A stretch of DNA of 64,000 nucleotides from positions 1-64,000 of the forward strand of contig NZ_RBAK01000011.1 in assembly GCF_003626595.1 (NCBI RefSeq), given 5' to 3'. Below the pieces are notes generated by a model. The model did no database searches. It was not told where the DNA came from and saw only the letters and a program-made list of their open reading frames with translations. The stretch comes from Micromonospora endolithica. GTDB taxonomy: Bacteria > Actinomycetota > Actinomycetes > Mycobacteriales > Micromonosporaceae. The translations under genes were made by a program, and so were the position numbers. This document shows, one piece after another, positions 62,411 through 64,000 of the stretch (position 1 is the stretch's first letter; the number at the start of each line of letters is the position of its first letter).

Positions 62411-64000
62411 ATGAGGCTCGCGTTACGACGCGCCAAGGGGGCGAAGGGACTGCTCCTGGCGGCGGCCGGGGCGACCCTGGTGGCGACCGCCGCGCTGACC
62501 GGACTGAGCGCGTACAACGGTGACGTGGTCGCGTCCGGCACCGGCAGCGTGCTCGCCGCCGCCACCCCGGAGGAACGCTCGATCCTGGTCCGGGGACCCG
62601 CCGGCGGTTCGGCGGCGACGCTGCGGGAGCGAGACGCCGCCCTGCGGGCGCACGTCACGGCCGGCCTGACCGGCCTCGACCCGCGGATCACCGCCGCCGG
62701 CTTCGCCGCCGGCCGGCAGTTGCGCGGCGACATCGGTGCTGCGGAGCCCGACGAGGGTGGTGCCGCGTACGCCTCGGTGATGTTCCTCGACGACCTGGCC
62801 GCGCACGCCCGCCTCACCGCCGGCGCGTGGCCGCAGCCCGGGGCCACGCCCGTGCAGACCGCGCTGGCGGCGCCGGTCGCGGCGACCCTCGGCGTCGGCG
62901 TCGGCGACCGCATCCCGGTGACCGACGGCTTCACCGGCCGGGTCACCCAGGTCGGCGTGGTCGGCGTGTGGCAGCCGACCGACCCGGCGGACACCTACTG
63001 GCGGCTGGCCCCCGAGGTGGCCAGCGGCACGCTGCCGGGCTCGGCGACGTACGGGCCGCTGACCGTGCACCGCGACGACTTCGACGCCCACTTCCGGACC
63101 AACGCCTCCGCCGGGTGGCTGGTCGAGCCCGACCTGAGCGGGGTCACCGCCGGCGCCGGGCTGGACCGGTTGGCCGGCACCGCCGGGCAGGTCGCCGCCG
63201 GGGCGCCGGAGGCCGCCGGGCTCGGCGACTCCGGCACCGCCATCACCGCCCTCGACGACCTGGCCCAACGTGTGCAACGGGCCACCCTGGTCGGGCGCTC
63301 CGCGCTGGTCACGCCGATGCTGCTGGTGGTGGTCCTCGGCGGGTACGCGCTGCTGCTGGTCGCGGTCCTGCTCACCGAGCACCGGCGCGCCGAGTCGGCG
63401 TTGCTGCGGGCCCGGGGCGCCGCCCGCTGGCAGTTGGTCGGGTTGACCGTCCGGGAGGCCGCCCTGGTCGTCGTGCCGGCCGCCGCGCTGGCCCCGCCGC
63501 TGGCCGGCTGGCTGCTGTCGTACGCCGACCGGGTGCCCGCGCTGGCCGCGTTGTCACTGCGCCCGAGCGGGTCCGCCACGCTCTGGGTGGTCGCCGCCCT
63601 GGCCGCCGCCGGCTGCGCGCTGGCGATGGTGGCGCCGGCGCTGCGCCGCGGCGGCACCTACGTCGCCGACCAGGCCGCCCGTTCGCGGCCCAGCCGGCGC
63701 GGTGCGGTGCAGCGGGCCGGCGTCGACGTGTTGCTGGTCGCGTTGGCGGTGCTGGCCTGGTACCAGCTGCGGCAGTACTCCTCGCCGCTGTCGCGGGGCC
63801 GCTCCGGCGGCCTGGAGGTGGATCCGCTGCTGGCCGCGGCACCCACCATCGGTGTGCTGGCCGGCGCGGTGCTCGCCCTGCGGCTGCTGCCCCCGCTGAC
63901 CCGGCTGGCCGAACGGTGGGTCGACCGCAAGCCGTGGACGGCGACGATCCTCGGCACCTGGCAGGCCGGGCGCCGGCCGCACGCCGGCCCGGTGCTGCTG
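62411..64000 (+). CDS. FtsX-like ABC transporter permease (partial at window end)
   Basis: This frame is open for 530 codons to the window edge. It has an N-terminal membrane helix (about 13-33) and a large extracellular domain (about 35-290). The FtsX-type helix pair follows (ALVTPMLLVVVLGGYALLL, then EHRRAESALLRARGAARWQL). This is the usual MacB/LolC-like FtsX permease layout. ATG 62411 has GGGGAG 10 nt upstream. The partner ATPase would lie beyond the window. Confidence 0.87.
   Translation, partial: MRLALRRAKGAKGLLLAAAGATLVATAALTGLSAYNGDVVASGTGSVLAAATPEERSILVRGPAGGSAATLRERDAALRAHVTAGLTGLDPRITAAGFAAGRQLRGDIGAAEPDEGGAAYASVMFLDDLAAHARLTAGAWPQPGATPVQTALAAPVAATLGVGVGDRIPVTDGFTGRVTQVGVVGVWQPTDPADTYWRLAPEVASGTLPGSATYGPLTVHRDDFDAHFRTNASAGWLVEPDLSGVTAGAGLDRLAGTAGQVAAGAPEAAGLGDSGTAITALDDLAQRVQRATLVGRSALVTPMLLVVVLGGYALLLVAVLLTEHRRAESALLRARGAARWQLVGLTVREAALVVVPAAALAPPLAGWLLSYADRVPALAALSLRPSGSATLWVVAALAAAGCALAMVAPALRRGGTYVADQAARSRPSRRGAVQRAGVDVLLVALAVLAWYQLRQYSSPLSRGRSGGLEVDPLLAAAPTIGVLAGAVLALRLLPPLTRLAERWVDRKPWTATILGTWQAGRRPHAGPVLL

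Overview
The window is 64 kb of very GC-rich, gene-dense bacterial DNA. GTG starts are common, third codon positions are saturated with G/C, and many start codons sit 6-8 nt behind a TANNNT box. The block at 16.3-30.1 kb (CDP-alcohol phosphatidyltransferase, DUF881, small basic protein, DUF881, gcvH, garA, MerR, DUF151, MerR, then gcvP) has the same order as the Mycobacterium tuberculosis Rv1822-Rv1832 region, so the host is an actinomycete. Gene content and codon use point to Micromonosporaceae, probably Micromonospora; that genus call is inference.

Layout. 0-9.4 kb holds a selenocysteine system: a formate dehydrogenase alpha gene with an in-frame UGA (1260-1262) followed by a SECIS hairpin, its Fe-S and NrfD-type membrane subunits, tRNA-Sec (selC), selA and selB. 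selD is not in the window. 9.4-16 kb carries small membrane and hydrophilic proteins, an HhH-GPD protein, a double UspA protein, a DUF574 methyltransferase, a SpoIIE-type phosphatase and a MarR regulator. 16-30 kb is the conserved actinobacterial gcv/garA block, interrupted by a globin pair, a DivIVA-like protein, an SDR-fold protein and a sirtuin; gcvP is preceded by a glycine riboswitch. 30-42 kb is housekeeping plus regulator divergons: pabB; prolyl aminopeptidase/MarR; ABC exporter/TetR with a 29-bp dyad; def; a TSUP transporter; folD behind a ZTP riboswitch; and a flavin monooxygenase/TetR pair with two tandem operators.

The most unusual stretch is 41.8-44.5 kb. It contains a tyrosine recombinase whose start codon lies in a dif-like dyad, a GrpB-family gene, a sequence closely matching the actinobacterial dif consensus (43419-43446), a short relic that looks like the N-terminus of another integrase, and a DUF6193 gene of lower GC. 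Top-strand base composition appears to change from C/A-rich to G/T-rich around this point.

44.8-64 kb carries a UvrA-like ABC ATPase, PPOX-fold, VOC, AraC and GNAT genes (one N-terminally truncated), an SDR, a patatin, a peroxiredoxin, an XRE regulator beside a SnoaL-like gene, an Eis-type acetyltransferase, cydAB with an operator-like dyad, PlsC, a secreted protein, GDPD, an MFS transporter, thymidine kinase, and a FtsX-like permease cut by the window end.

How the parts connect. Formate oxidation by the selenoenzyme would feed electrons through the Fe-S and NrfD-type subunits to quinone, and cydAB offers a high-affinity terminal oxidase. Glycine cleavage (gcvH/gcvP, glycine riboswitch), folD (ZTP riboswitch) and formate metabolism are all C1/folate-linked. 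GarA and the FtsR-like MerR tie central metabolism and division regulation into the same block.
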